Below, one piece after another: positions 50,348-61,408 of a stretch of DNA of 64,000 nt (the stretch's first letter is position 1; every line of letters starts with the position of its first letter). The position numbers and the translations under genes are program-made. The DNA is from Diphasiastrum complanatum (taxonomy: Eukaryota; Streptophyta; Lycopodiopsida; Lycopodiales; Lycopodiaceae). Below the pieces are notes generated by a model. The model was not told where the DNA came from. It did not search any database and worked only from the letters and a program-made list of their open reading frames with translations. Location of the stretch: positions 47,352,476 through 47,416,475 of the forward strand of contig CM055107.1 of assembly GCA_029204225.1 (NCBI GenBank), read 5' to 3'.

Positions 50348-51475
50348 CATCCATTTAGTTCATGTAATATAATCGTTGCTTGTGAACCATTTCCATATGT
50401 TAATAGTGGTTAAACCAAGTGATATTAAATAATGGTATTCAGATTCACTTTCTATGTTAGACTTAGATAGATTAGTCTCCCATAGGTTACATGTATGGAA
50501 TTCTTGACCTAAATGAAGAAAGATACCTTGATTATGCATGTGTGTTGGAAAGCAGAACAGATTTACTTATCAGTAGCACACATTACTGACTTAGGAGAGT
50601 TTTCTTTATGATATCTCCTTGGTCTTATTAATTTTGATATTACATCTTGTTAAGTTTCTTATAGAGAAAGGGATTTGATGTGAATTGGATCAAGTTGGGC
50701 TAAGTTGCTCTTAAGTCAAAAATCATGGATGCTTGTATGAGTCAACCTAATTTTAGTATGTGTACTAGGATTTGTGATAGGTGGAATGGTTAAAGTAATA
50801 TTGTTAATAAAAGTAAGATGGTTTGGAAGCTCGTGGAAGTGGATGTATTTTTTTCAATTTAGAGATTTCCTAGATGTGTTATTTACTTTTGAGAAATAGT
50901 GTTTTTAAGTCAAAACAACTTTGCATAACTTTGGATACACTGCACCCAATTGAAGAATTTATCACTTACTATATCTTTAGGAGAAAAGTTCTCAAAATCA
51001 TAGATAAACAATTGAAAAATAGTTTTATCTATGAGTGCTTAATCAGATGGATAGGTCGGATTGAGGATATTGTTTCTTTGGACACAATCTATGTATAGAA
51101 TAACTTCTCTAATTTTGGCTTCTAAGGACAAAAGTAGTTCAAGGAGGAATAATGTTGTGTCAATACCCAATTAAAAGGATTTGGAATAATACTTCACATG
51201 GGTATTTAGACACTCCAATGTTAAAGTAGTAAAGCCTCAAAATTCCATTCCATCCTTGTTATGTTATTAAAAACCTTGAGATGGCCCAAACTCTGTAATA
51301 GTGACATTTGGAGTTGCACATGATATATGACGGTTGCATGCATGCACAGAGCCTTATCAGTTGGAATTAGTGTGCGACCAAATTGCAGGAAGATTATATG
51401 TCATCATGCACAATCTATTGTAAGCTTTATGTACTGATAGAAACTCGCCATCCTACCCATTGGAAATTCTTTGAA
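50348..51475. other. Stretch with no recognised gene
   Basis: AT-rich flank to the right of the gag-only element. One 74-codon frame (50874-51098, +) is not recognisable. Confidence 0.4.

Positions 51476-51477
<2 letters not shown>

Positions 51478-51510
<33 letters not shown>
51478..51510. repeat. (CT)n microsatellite
   Basis: A perfect 33-bp CT run, upstream of dispersed-repeat copy 2 as the (TC)22 run is for copy 1. Confidence 0.95.
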
Positions 51511-51513
<3 letters not shown>

Positions 51514-51626
51514 TTCACATATTGTGGCTTGGGAGTGAAGCCTAGGTAACTAATCTTAGGCTTTTATTTGGTTTGGTTGTTTGGGTCCGTTGTCTCCTTT
51601 CAAGTGTTCTAACATGTTTGATCCTT

Positions 51627-51693
51627 GGGGATCGTCTCAATGAGCTTGGCATCCAAAGTTTTTTTGGTCCTAGGTTTCATGCCCCCCCTTGGA
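51627..51693 (+). repeat. Second, degenerate copy of the 82-bp SINE
   Basis: Matches the 36624-36705 element in order: GGGG..GTCTCA, AGCTTGGCATCCAAA, TTTGGTC, a GGTTTCATGCC in place of the B box, and CCCTTGGAAACTAAGATG at the end. It has lost a few bases in the D-arm region and has no clear target duplication. Confidence 0.6.
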
Positions 51694-51842
51694 AACTAAG
51701 ATGCATTATTATTTTTTGTCTTTGAACACATGGTGAGTTGGTGTATTGTGTTTGAGCTAGGCTTTCCCACCCAGCTTCACTTTTTTATTATCACACTGTG
51801 GTATCTATTGCTTTTTGGTCAGCAGTGAAAGTTGCTAGGTTT

Positions 51843-52285
51843 CATAATGTGTGTCTTTTCAAATCTTACAAAAGTTAACAGTGTCCAAATTGAATTTGGG
51901 GACCAACATTACCTAGGGTATAATAATACGACCTCATTATTTTTTACATATATGATTGGTTGTGATTTTCAGCCCTCAAAATAGAAAGTTCTCATGAATG
52001 GACTACTCAAAATATTCAAATCTTGTGAATGGAATCTTGAAAATGCATAGGTCTCAATGGATGAAATTTTAAAAATAGTCAAGTCTCATGGATGGAATCA
52101 CAGTGACATATTGAAAATGATTTTTTTAAACATTTTCATGACACATTATGTACCGTAATGGGCGTCAAGTCAGGATGGATGTTTGTCGGCCATGGTAATG
52201 ATATAATAGCTCATGGTTTGGTCTCGTCCTTACCATGACTCGACAAAAAAGACTTGTCATTATGTATCCTCCAAAGCACCATTAT
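51843..52285. repeat. Dispersed repeat, copy 2
   Basis: Collinear with 11446-11850. Here ~330 bp, including the SINE copy, separate it from the CT run. It ends about 290 bp before the trihelix start codon, so the long open frame upstream of that ATG is partly repeat. Confidence 0.6.
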
Positions 52286-52516
52286 GTAGCTCACAAATTT
52301 TTAAGTCTGTCAATTAAAAGTATTGAATATAGACTTGAATGTGAAAATACCCTACCATTATTTCTCAGCTACGTGGCGGTTGCTCGGGGAGCCACGCGTC
52401 CTCAGACTGACAACATCTTGCTATTTCATGACCATCGTCGTTCGTCGTCAACACCGACATCGACAACGACAACGACAGCTGCTCAACAATTTCTTCGCAT
52501 GCTCGAGAAAGGACGA

Positions 52517-52518
<2 letters not shown>

Positions 52519-52550
<32 letters not shown>
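52519..52550 (+). repeat. (AG)16 in the trihelix 5' leader
   Basis: A GA run on the sense strand ending 26 bp before the chosen ATG (52577), followed by a G-rich stretch. If translated from an upstream ATG it would give a meaningless Arg-Glu run, which argues for the later start. Confidence 0.85.
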
Positions 52551-52553
<3 letters not shown>

Positions 52554-52576
52554 GAGGGAAATCAGCAGCGCCAGCG

Positions 52577-54475
52577 ATGGCTGAGGGAGAAGCGCTATCG
52601 ATGTCGCCAATGGAGGCTTCTGATCTGAGGCATCTGAAGCGGATGAGCAGGAACAAACGGGGAGTGATTCGGAGGCAAGGCGATGAAGCTGCAGCTAGCC
52701 AAGAAATGGAGCAAAGATCAGTAATGAAAGACAGACAGGAGGATGCATTAGATAAGGACAAAGATGCGGGATCATGGAGCGTTGAGGCAACGGGCGCGTT
52801 GATCTATTCATTCCAGCATAAACGTCTTGCTAAGAAGCAGGTAGATGCAGATTGGAGGATCTTCCGTGCTGAGGATTGGGATTATGTTGCCATGTGCGTG
52901 AATGAGGAGTGCGGACTAGCTGGTGGATCTAAGGATTGGAAGAATGGAAAACAGTGCAAGTATAAGATATTTAATTTGAAGCGCAGATACAAAACTGAGA
53001 AGGATTTGCTGATTCAACGAGGCGCGGCTTCTGACTGGGGATGGTTTCTCAAGATGGAAGCATTGATGAGTGAGCCAGAATCGGCTAGATATCATGGAAC
53101 AAGAGATTTGTTAGACGGAGGGAGGACGGATAATATTGAAACTTCGACAGGACTGATGCATCGTTACGATAATAACATCGAAGCTTCGACAAGGCCGATG
53201 AAGTATTACGATAATAGGATTGAAGCTTCGACAAGGCTGATGCATTATTATGATAATGGTGAGAAAAAGCTCCATGACGAACCAGATTCCTGCAGCTCTC
53301 CCGGGAGCAAGAGTATGTCTACCACAAACCTGGGTGGAGGTTTTCGTAGTTGCGCACAGCATGATGATCGCATGCAGATGGAAAGCAAACTGGAATGGCG
53401 CACTCACAAGCTGACTCGGAACAAGGACGAGCCCCTGAAGAAACACTGCCGCGACCTTTCCAGTCCGTCTGAAGCATTTGAAACGAGTATTGGAAAGTCG
53501 ATGCAGATGATGACGAGCCAGCAAGGAGAGACGATTCTCCTAATGAGAGAGATTGTTACTGGCAAACCAAGGCGGACTCAAGCAAGTTCATCTTTCCTTG
53601 TTGAATGTTCCCATAATATTAAATCCTCCGCCTGTGTTCTTCAAATTTATGACAACTCTATGGATGCTTATATGCCATTCTCCTAAGTAATATTTGTTCA
53701 GCTAGGCGACGGTTTTACTGGTCTGTTGGCGGGGTCTCGTTTGTGAATCAGCGCTGGCTTAATCGAAAAAACTATAATCTGTGATGATGCAGGAGCTGGA
53801 AAATTGCGAGTATTCAATCGCCATGGAAATGTCAGAGCTTAAAGAAAAGATTGACTTTGTTGAAAGGGACTTGATATCTCTCAAGCAAGTTTGCAACCAG
53901 AAGGTGACGAGAGAGTGTGAGTTGTATTTGGATGTACGTTTCACAACAGGCATATTTGGATTGATACTTTTTCTGTCTCTTGGTTCGCAGAAACGAGAAT
54001 GGAATGACGCTATGGATGCATACATTGAGAAAAGCCTATGTCGAAATGAGCTTCTAAACAATCTTTTGGAGGTAAACTTATTTGCACGACACCATATTTA
54101 ACAATTAACCCAATACTAGTCCCCGCAGTAGCGCAGTTGGATAAAGAGTAGTTGCTGTGTCCTTTAAAACTCGAGCTAGAATCCCGGTCACTGCGGAAAA
54201 AGGATATATGCTAACCTCATGCTCCAATCTTCACTTGGCCTTCCCGGGGATGTACATGTAGATATTGCGCATGTTGATGCTAGAACGACTTAATACCAAT
54301 GCAAAAGAAAAGTACGACCGATTTTTTGAATTAAAGCCTTTCGTCAGAGCTTGTTTCAAACTTTATTTGAATGCGTACTGTCATTAAAAACTATTGTGTT
54401 CAAATGATGCTCAATTCTTAGTGCTTGCAGACGTTGAGTAACCCGTACAGATCAAGACGCAAAGTGATATATTAA
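52577..54475 (+). CDS. Trihelix (Myb/SANT-like) transcription factor, multi-exon
   Basis: Exon 1 (from 52577) encodes MAEGEALSMSPMEASDL, a basic stretch, then a trihelix DNA-binding domain at residues ~64-165: SWSVEATGALIYSF, WRIFRAEDWDYVAMCV, CKYKIFNLKRRYKTEKDLL and DWGWFLKMEALM, the usual spaced-tryptophan pattern with the last helix in SIP1/ASIL style. Three near-identical 14-residue repeats (IEASTRLMHYYDN type, residues ~185-227, 42-bp units) follow. Exon 2 is 53793-53903 (ELENCEYSIAMEMSELKEKI, coiled coil), exon 3 is 53991-54071 (KREWNDAMDAYIEKSLCRNE), and a short last exon 54431-54475 ends in TAA. Joins 2/3 and 3/4 are GT-AG and in phase. The exon 1 donor is unsure: GTTACT at 53555 keeps phase but is weak, and unspliced reading would stop at 53686. 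The family binds GT elements in nuclear promoters; the target is unknown. Confidence 0.75.
54123..54300 (+). repeat. tRNA-headed SINE-like element (family B) in the trihelix intron
   Basis: The first 74 bases (54123-54196) have tRNA length, a perfect 7-bp acceptor stem (CCGCAGT / ACTGCGG) and an exact A box (TAGCGCAGTTGG). The B box (AGCTAGAATCC) is worn and the T and anticodon stems do not form, so it is not a working tRNA gene. A ~100-bp tail (CATGCTCCA ... GGATGTACATGTAGATATTG) is shared with 13967-14045. It lies in the last predicted intron of the trihelix gene. Confidence 0.6.
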
Positions 54476-55395
54476 CTTGCGGGAAGGCTTCAATGTGTCT
54501 GGCAACGACTTGAAATCACAGCTCTGCAGTCTATGATCGATATTCATCAACATTCACGTCTTTTGTTTTGATGCTGTTGTTGTCAATTCAAAAGATTTCC
54601 AGAAGGCTTTTGGTATTTGGGCTATCGCTGCTACAGAAGGTGTATTTATCAGAGCCATCCCTATGTAAGATACCATGTCGTTTCCTTTGCGCGTGTTGCA
54701 AGTACAGTTCTTGGATATTCTGATGTTCAAGAATTGTGACTTCTGGCATACTGAAAACTAGTGATCTTAAAACTTGACTTTGAGGTAGCTCACCAATTGG
54801 AAGGTTATTGAGCTTGGGCAAGGGTGACTTAGTGGGTAGTATGGCTTGTGAATTTGCATCCAGCACAAGCGGTGACTTCTAAAAACTTATTCATATAGAA
54901 AGCTTTCAAAGCCTGAGAATAGGGTGCTGCTAGATGTTAGCAATAGCTCTTTTCAAGTTCTTGCTTATGCTCAAATTGGAAATTCGAGGTAGTTGGCGGT
55001 CTCTGCGATACCAAAATTGACTACACTCCAAGCTGGTCATGTTATGCGGAGGAGCTATAACTCCTGAAAGTGTCACAGGAAATAGCAAAATTATAGTGTT
55101 TGACCGAATATTTACCAATTCCAAGATTCAGTTCGAGAAGCTCGAGTTGACCTTGTTGCCCGAGTTGGCCTTGTTGCAGAAATTTTATAATCTTCACTGC
55201 GATTATTTTACAGAACTCCAAGAAGCTTGAGATTCATATGCTGCTTTGTGTTTTTGTTCCTTGTATTGTGTGCTTGTGGTTGAGGCTACCATCTACATTC
55301 AAACTGTACAATCTCTCAAAGTTTCTATTTTCATATTTAGATGAAACCAGGAATCTAATGTTTTCATCAATGATAATGCGAAGTGCAAAGGGTGG
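54476..55395. other. Stretch with no recognised gene
   Basis: Short open frames on both strands. A plus-strand frame at 55039-55230 includes FEKLELTLLPELALLQKF, which looks a little like a leucine-rich repeat, but it is too short and isolated to call. Confidence 0.35.
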
Positions 55396-55398
55396 CGA

Positions 55399-55525
55399 TG
55401 CCGGCAGAACGGACTACTAAGCCAGCTCTTAGAGTAGTCATTCCAGCAGAATGGGCTAGTAAGCCAATTGTCACAGTAGGCATTCCAGCATAATGTCTTA
55501 GTTAGCCAGATTGCGGCATTACGAA
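55399..55525. repeat. Tandem repeat, 3 units of ~43 bp
   Basis: A unit built as (C)CAGCAGAATGGGCTAGTAAG CCA ... AGTAG(T/G)CATT repeats three times with divergence (starts near 55399, 55443 and 55487). Confidence 0.7.
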
Positions 55526-55982
55526 CTGTGTGGTTGAAAATTCTGTGGGGGGAAGTGCTTCCAAAATACACACAAACTATAAGCACTGAGCACTGCGAAA
55601 AAGCAAGCACAGAAATTGTTAGAGATCGACATTGGAAGTAAGAAAATAACCTTAAGAACAAAACTAGAGTGAGCTTAGAACAAAACTAATACATAGAACT
55701 TGAAAACAAAGAAACAAAATGAGCAATAGTCAATATGATGCAACACACTCTTCTTCTATTAAAAATCTGCAAAAAGGATAGAGGATAGAGAGGAGTGTTA
55801 AAATTGCTGAAAACTACATAGCTCAACGTGGCTCTCATAGAGAATGCACCTCAGAGGCACCTGCAATGCCTCTATTGCCCAGGTTCCACACCATCCAAGG
55901 GAAGAGATTTTTTCTCCCTTAACTCCATCCATCACCCTTGGATGGAGTGGGGCCATCACTCCAGGTGCCCATGGAGTGCATT
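55526..55982. other. Flank of the LARD-like element
   Basis: No gene. Near 55920-55978 ACTCCATCC / GGATGGAGT and a later CATGGAGTGCA form short inverted motifs. Copia relic D does not resume on this side. Confidence 0.35.
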
Positions 55983-56246
55983 TGTAACAACCCTCAAGGA
56001 TAACCCCTAAGATGAGGATAGGAGAACACAATAGGAGAGACAATGGAGCCAAACCTCCCAACCAATCCTAGATTAAAACTGGATCTAGCCCCCAAGCCAT
56101 GCCATGTGAAACAAGAGGAGAAGAGGGAAACTGGTAACCTAAACCCAATATGTCGACGGGAGAATCCCCACCTCCTTATATAGAGAGTAGAGTCCTGTGC
56201 ATGTAACCATGCAATTCCCATGCAAGTCAATTATAAATAGATCACA
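55983..56246 (-). repeat. LTR of the LARD-like element (3' LTR on the minus strand)
   Basis: 264 bp. The interior side on the minus strand ends GCATGAAGAGA directly before TGTGATC, a plausible polypurine tract. Confidence 0.8.
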
Positions 56247-59200
56247 TCTCTTCATGCAGTCCTCCTGCCTATATCTGTCACACAGACATGCAATACTCCA
56301 TATGTCTCAATTAGAGTGTTTGGGTCCTCTCAAGGTAATTAGTCACAAACAGGCCTTGACATGGAATTAAATCTCGACGTGACCAATAATCTCGAGTACT
56401 GGAGGGTCGGTCTACCATATTAGGACTATTCCATGTTCTTAACCGAATATGGCCATAACATTCTTCCCTCCTTAAACTGCTTCTATCCTTAGAAGCTCCT
56501 TAAAACAGGAAAGAATTACAAGAACAGTTCCTTTAACTTTCAATATTAACACAAGAAATCATTATCCTTAGTTTGACTTTCATATCAAACAAGTACTCAG
56601 AGATAAACCAATTTTCAACCATGAACTTAAGTTTGAAAAGTACACTAAGCAATAAATTTCTGAACTAGGTTACACTCAACACAAGTTAGTAATATCACTT
56701 TCATGTAAAATACTTAATGAACCACTGAGTGAAATATTCTCTAACTTAGAAGATTAAAGTTAAAGAAAATAAATAATAATTACAGTCTGAAATTATCCAC
56801 AAACTCTGGCAGACAATTTATAAAAAGCTTTCAAATACAATTATCCTTAGAATCCAATTCTAAGATATGATAATTCATTCCACTAGAATCTCTAGGAGAA
56901 TCATTAAGATATAGAATGATTAAAACTCAACTATGAGTATCCCAAATACTCTTTTGAGTTAAATGCTCCTGTTTCTAGCATCAAATGCAAGAAAATAGGA
57001 TTCATTTATCTTAATAGACTTATCCGTCTCCTATGATAATTGGAGATCCAATCAAACGAAAAATTGTACTCAAACATCTGTAGACTATAACATGAAGTAG
57101 AATAGCATCCACTAGATAAATAATATAATATCTGTGAGATCCATAGGTTCTCAATTAAAATATTGGAGTAAAGAGTTTCAAAACACTGATCTGAATTCAT
57201 ACTCAATTAACAGACCAGGACTTAATCGTCACACTTAAGAATCATTACAATTCTTTACAATCCTCTGACAACAATTAAGTATATATTTACGATCCGTCAA
57301 CCATAAATATTTAGATTCATATGATTTGTCAATCAATCCAAAACCATACTTAATCATCTATAGGATACTGGAGTATATGTCTAACATAACTCCGGAAAAG
57401 TAAGAGTCATTCCAAAATCTTTCTATTAAGAAAATACTAGATTTAGGAATACTTCCAAACATAATTCTTTAACTGAAGTGCAAGATTCAATGTCTAGGAA
57501 CCACTGGTAATTAAAGACTGAACGCATACCAAGATGACAATCATCTTTAACTACAAAAACTTTAGATTACAATCCAGAATCATATTTAGATACCCAAAGT
57601 CTTGCTGAATATCAATTCAGTTATTATTCTTGGATCCATTATGATTTGTTATCCAATTGAGCTCTCTGGGATACAATTACTAATGAACTGAGTCCCTTCC
57701 TTAACTAAGGAATACTCTATCCCAAGAAACTGTATATCCAAGACACACAATTTTAACTGATGAACCGAAATGATTCACTAATCATGCGTTTTACAAGCAA
57801 TATAATTCAAAACCATTGAACTGTACTATTCATCCCGTTCCGTCAAGATCGGCTTAATTTTTTTTTTCTTTTCCAAAACCAACTATACAGCTTGACCAAA
57901 GATCAAACAGTACTTAAGGTCCAATTTTCTGGCTTAGCAAAAAGTCAAAGTGATAAAGTCCAACATACTGTCCCTAGAGAAAGGAAATTTAAATGCCTTC
58001 AACTCGCTATACGGGAACAATATTTAACTCCAACTTCGAACTTTGACCACTGACACCAAGAAACCGAAATTTCTATAACTGGGTGTTAGTAACTTGATTT
58101 TCCAAAATTGATCTCAAAAATCGATTTTGAACCATTTCAAAGCTACCCAATGTCAAAATCCTTCAATCCTTGATTGACTGGCATGTAATAGTACTGATGT
58201 AGATAGTCACCCGATTCTTTGAATTGTCGACCATTCACAACGCATCAAAACGACTTTAGTTACCTTGCCCATCATGCCAAACAAAGCCCTAAGATAAGAT
58301 TTTAAAATTACCAAATAGGACTAAAAACTAAATTCTATCTCGAATTCTAGGGCCGGCTCCCTCATCTTTCCCTAGGCATCACGAGCCTCCATCAAGGGAA
58401 AAGAGAAAAGTCGCCACAGCCTCCATCGCTATCCAGCCTCTTCTCCTATTGTTGCCATCGCTTCCATCATGGAGGTTCTTGTTTTGCAGGTTCCATACCA
58501 TATCGGAGGTTATCGTTTTGCAGCTCCCATACCAGGAAGCGATCTGCTGCACAACTGCGCTCCCAAGCTTCACACTCTTGTCCTCGCTTTACCAAGAGGA
58601 AGGAGGATTGATGAGGAGCCACCCTCCTCTCCACAGGATAGCAAGCCTACCACAATATATCTAAGCAAAGCAAAGAGTGAAGCGAGCAGCAGCCACAACA
58701 TCAGATCATTACCCTCTGATATCAAAAGTGTGGATAGTAGCTGACCCTATTCCAGAATGTCGGGCTGACCAAAATCTCAGTTACTGTGCCACGACTTGTT
58801 TTCTTTCATTTGGTACATTACTAAGCAAATCAAACCCTGCAAAACGACCTCAAAACTCCAAGTGACTATTTAATGGCTCTGAGCAGTTGTTCTGAAATTT
58901 CAGATTTCCAAGAATGAGTCTGACAGGAGGATTAATAAAATGTTTTTTTAGGTTTTTTTCTTGTTACAGGGTTAGAACTCTATTCTCAACCTCATGCATG
59001 TCTCAAAAATTGCATGTAACAACAAAAATCTGTTAGGAACTTTATTTCCAACAAGGTGATTGATGTAAACTAACTTTCATAGCTTTCTTTCATCTCAAAA
59101 TCAAGTATTAGCAATAGTGCAACTCCACCAAATGTACTCAACATGCAGATTTACAAATTTACCAAGAAATCCATAATCTCTCCATGCTTCAATAGGAATC

Positions 59201-59652
59201 AAACGTTTATGTTCCGACCAGTCCATACAAAACTGGACATACTGATTTTACAATCAATTATCAATGAACTTGAACAAAACAACATGATTCAGCACACTTG
59301 TAGACTGATGCATGCTATTCAAAACTTAATTGAGCGAAATCTAGCAATAAAATCAGTAACTAAATCAACCATTACAGATTTTTGAACACCAATTGGAAAA
59401 TTTCCTCAAGAAAATTATGAATCACAAATCCGCAGCATCTTTTACCAAAAAAAATCCTTGTAAAAGTGCACTCTACCATAATTTCGAAAAATATGCTACT
59501 TATCCGGAATTTGTGAATCCAACTCCATAATTCCTTTGAGAACAAAACAACACTCCATCTGGGATGTAAATCCAAGCACTTCAACTTCCAAATTGATGTA
59601 GGCTTGATTCCATCCTATCCAAGACCGCATCTTAGTCGGGCTCTGATACCAA

Positions 59653-59916
59653 TGTAACAACCCTCTTTTAAAACCCCTAAGATGAGGATATGAGAACACA
59701 ATAGGAGAGACAATGGAGCCAAACCTCCCAACCAATCCTAGATCAAAACTGGATCTAGCCCCCAAGTCATGCCATGTGAAGCAAGAGGAGAAGAGAGAAA
59801 CTGGTAACCTAAACCCAATATGTCGACGGGAGAATCCCCACCTCCTTATATATAGAGTAGAGTCTTGTGCATGTAACCATACAATCCCTATGCAGGTCAA
59901 CTATAATTAGATCACA
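59653..59916 (-). repeat. LTR of the LARD-like element (5' LTR on the minus strand)
   Basis: 264 bp, collinear with the other copy with scattered substitutions. One base (59652) separates it from the primer-binding site. Confidence 0.85.
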
Positions 59917-59922
59917 TCTCTT

Positions 59923-61408
59923 TGACTAGAACAGAGGTTTTTGAGGCTAGACTAGACTCAGAATAACAGTGTGCCAATCTATATAAGTAACCTTGCCTCG
60001 TGCCGAGTGCAAGAATCTTATCACTCCTATCAATAATTCTTCATTGATCATATTCAAATTCTACTTTATGACCTAAATCTGTAATTCTACTCACTGATAA
60101 CAGATTTGTAGAGAGTTTAGGAACATATAAAACCTTTGATAGTAATTTGAATTGATCATGTTGGAATCACAATGTTACAATACCTTCACCTTCAATAGTG
60201 TGAGTACTATTGTCATCAAGATGAACAAATTTTTTCGTGTTGTAAGGAGTGTAGGAGTTGAAGATCTCATGTTGATTGGTCATATATTGAGTTGCTCCAA
60301 AATCCAGAAACCATGTCATCAACAAATGCGCTTTGATCTTTGACCATGAATGCGTCTTCGTCCACTTCGACCTGGGGAGATGATGAGACTGTGTTTTCTT
60401 GTTGATCAGGTTGCTTGGTTGCGTTCTTCGCTTGGAGAATTTGGCAATCCTTGATCTCATGGTTATTGTGCTTGCAATACCTGCAAAACATCTTCTTCTT
60501 CAATTGTGGATTCAATGATCGTTCTTGACCTTGAGTCTGTTTTTGATTCGTTGCAGCCTTCTTGGAGCTTTTTTGCTTCTGTCGCTTCAAGCCTTTGTTG
60601 ACAAATAGAGCCCGAGAGGAGGAAGTAGACAAAGTGTCTTGACTTCTTCTATTGTCTTCTTGCAGCAATATAGTGATAACTCTAGTAAGAGTTAAATCTG
60701 AGTGTGTCAATATGATCATCACCCAGTTCTCATACATAGAGGGCAAGCTTGAAAGCAATGTCATAATTGCATCTTGATCATCTATGACTGATCCGACAAT
60801 GACCACCTGTTGCAAAAGATTCTTAAACTGGCTAATGTGACTCTGAAGAGAATAACCAATAGACATTTTGAATGTGAAGAATTTCCTTCGTAGATGCAAC
60901 TTAGTAGTTACGTCCCTCATGTCATATAGTGAGTTCAAAATGTCTCAAACGTCTCTTGATGTTTTAGCTTCAACTATGTGTCCAATCTATGTACCTGATA
61001 TATTGAGGATAATAAGCACAAAAGCTTTATCATCCTTCGATTTCCACTTTGAGTCGTCGTCTTCAAGTTTTACTTCTATACCTGTAACAACATCCCATAA
61101 TTCGCTGGCAATTAGCAAGGTCTTCATCTTAAATTTCCACAAATAATAATTGGATCCATTCAGCTTGTCTGTGATAAGACTGACTTTACTTTTAGAATCC
61201 ATCTGGAACTTAGTCTGTTGATTGTATCGATGATGCTAAGATGTGGTAATGCCAACAATAGGAAATCAATTCTCTGATACTGAAAGGTTGAAAAGAACTG
61301 AAGAGTATGATATCAATTTGATATCGCAAAAGATATGAAGTATTAGAGCTTTTGCTCTGATATCATATTGGAATCAGATAAAGAAGTAGTGAAACAGCTT
61401 TGATACCA
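59923..61408 (-). pseudogene. Copia relic D: PBS, gag, protease and pre-integrase
   Basis: Primer-binding site TGGTATCAAAGC lies at 61408-61397 and gag starts at 61202 (MDSKSKVSLITDKLNGSNYY), the same family as relic C1. The frame carries a TAG at 60989 and a TGA before 60938, then runs to the knuckle CRYCKHNNHEIKDC. A frameshift near 60400 leads to the protease, where the catalytic box reads LDFGAT, so the DSG serine is lost. YVPKLSTNLLSVSRITDLGH, the Copia pre-integrase start, follows with two TGA stops (60167-60169 and near 60025). The relic is cut off at 59923, exactly where the LARD-like element ends. Integrase, RT and RNase H are absent. Confidence 0.9.

Larger units (their letters stand above)
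55983..59916 (-). mobile_element. Non-coding LTR element (LARD-like) with PBS
   Basis: Two direct copies of the same length, 264 bp (55983-56246 and 59653-59916), each begin TGTAACAACCCTC and end GATCACA. Next to the right copy the plus strand reads GGGCTCTGATACCA (59638-59651), the complement of the standard tRNA-Met primer-binding site, so the element is on the minus strand with its 5' LTR at the right. The 3.4-kb interior is AT-rich and has no gag or pol; its longest frames (about 90 codons at 58469-58744) match nothing. This fits a LARD-like non-autonomous element. The flanking pentamers (GCATT and TCTCT) differ, so there is no target duplication, and both copies are followed by TCTCTT. 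Confidence 0.8.

Noticed and set aside
52235-52576. Upstream extension of the trihelix protein (114 more codons, including an Arg-Glu run)
   Set aside because: The extension runs through a dispersed repeat and the GA tract; the ATG at 52577 lies just after the tract and gives a normal N-terminus.
54123-54196. Functional tRNA gene
   Set aside because: The acceptor stem and A box are good, but the B box is worn and the T and anticodon stems do not form.
54588-55230. Possible leucine-rich-repeat gene remnant
   Set aside because: Only one short LRR-like string, split by stops and on an uncertain strand.
58379-58865. Overlapping 60-90-codon frames in the LARD-like interior
   Set aside because: Frames overlap on both strands, show no retroelement or host motif, and fit chance in a local GC-richer patch.
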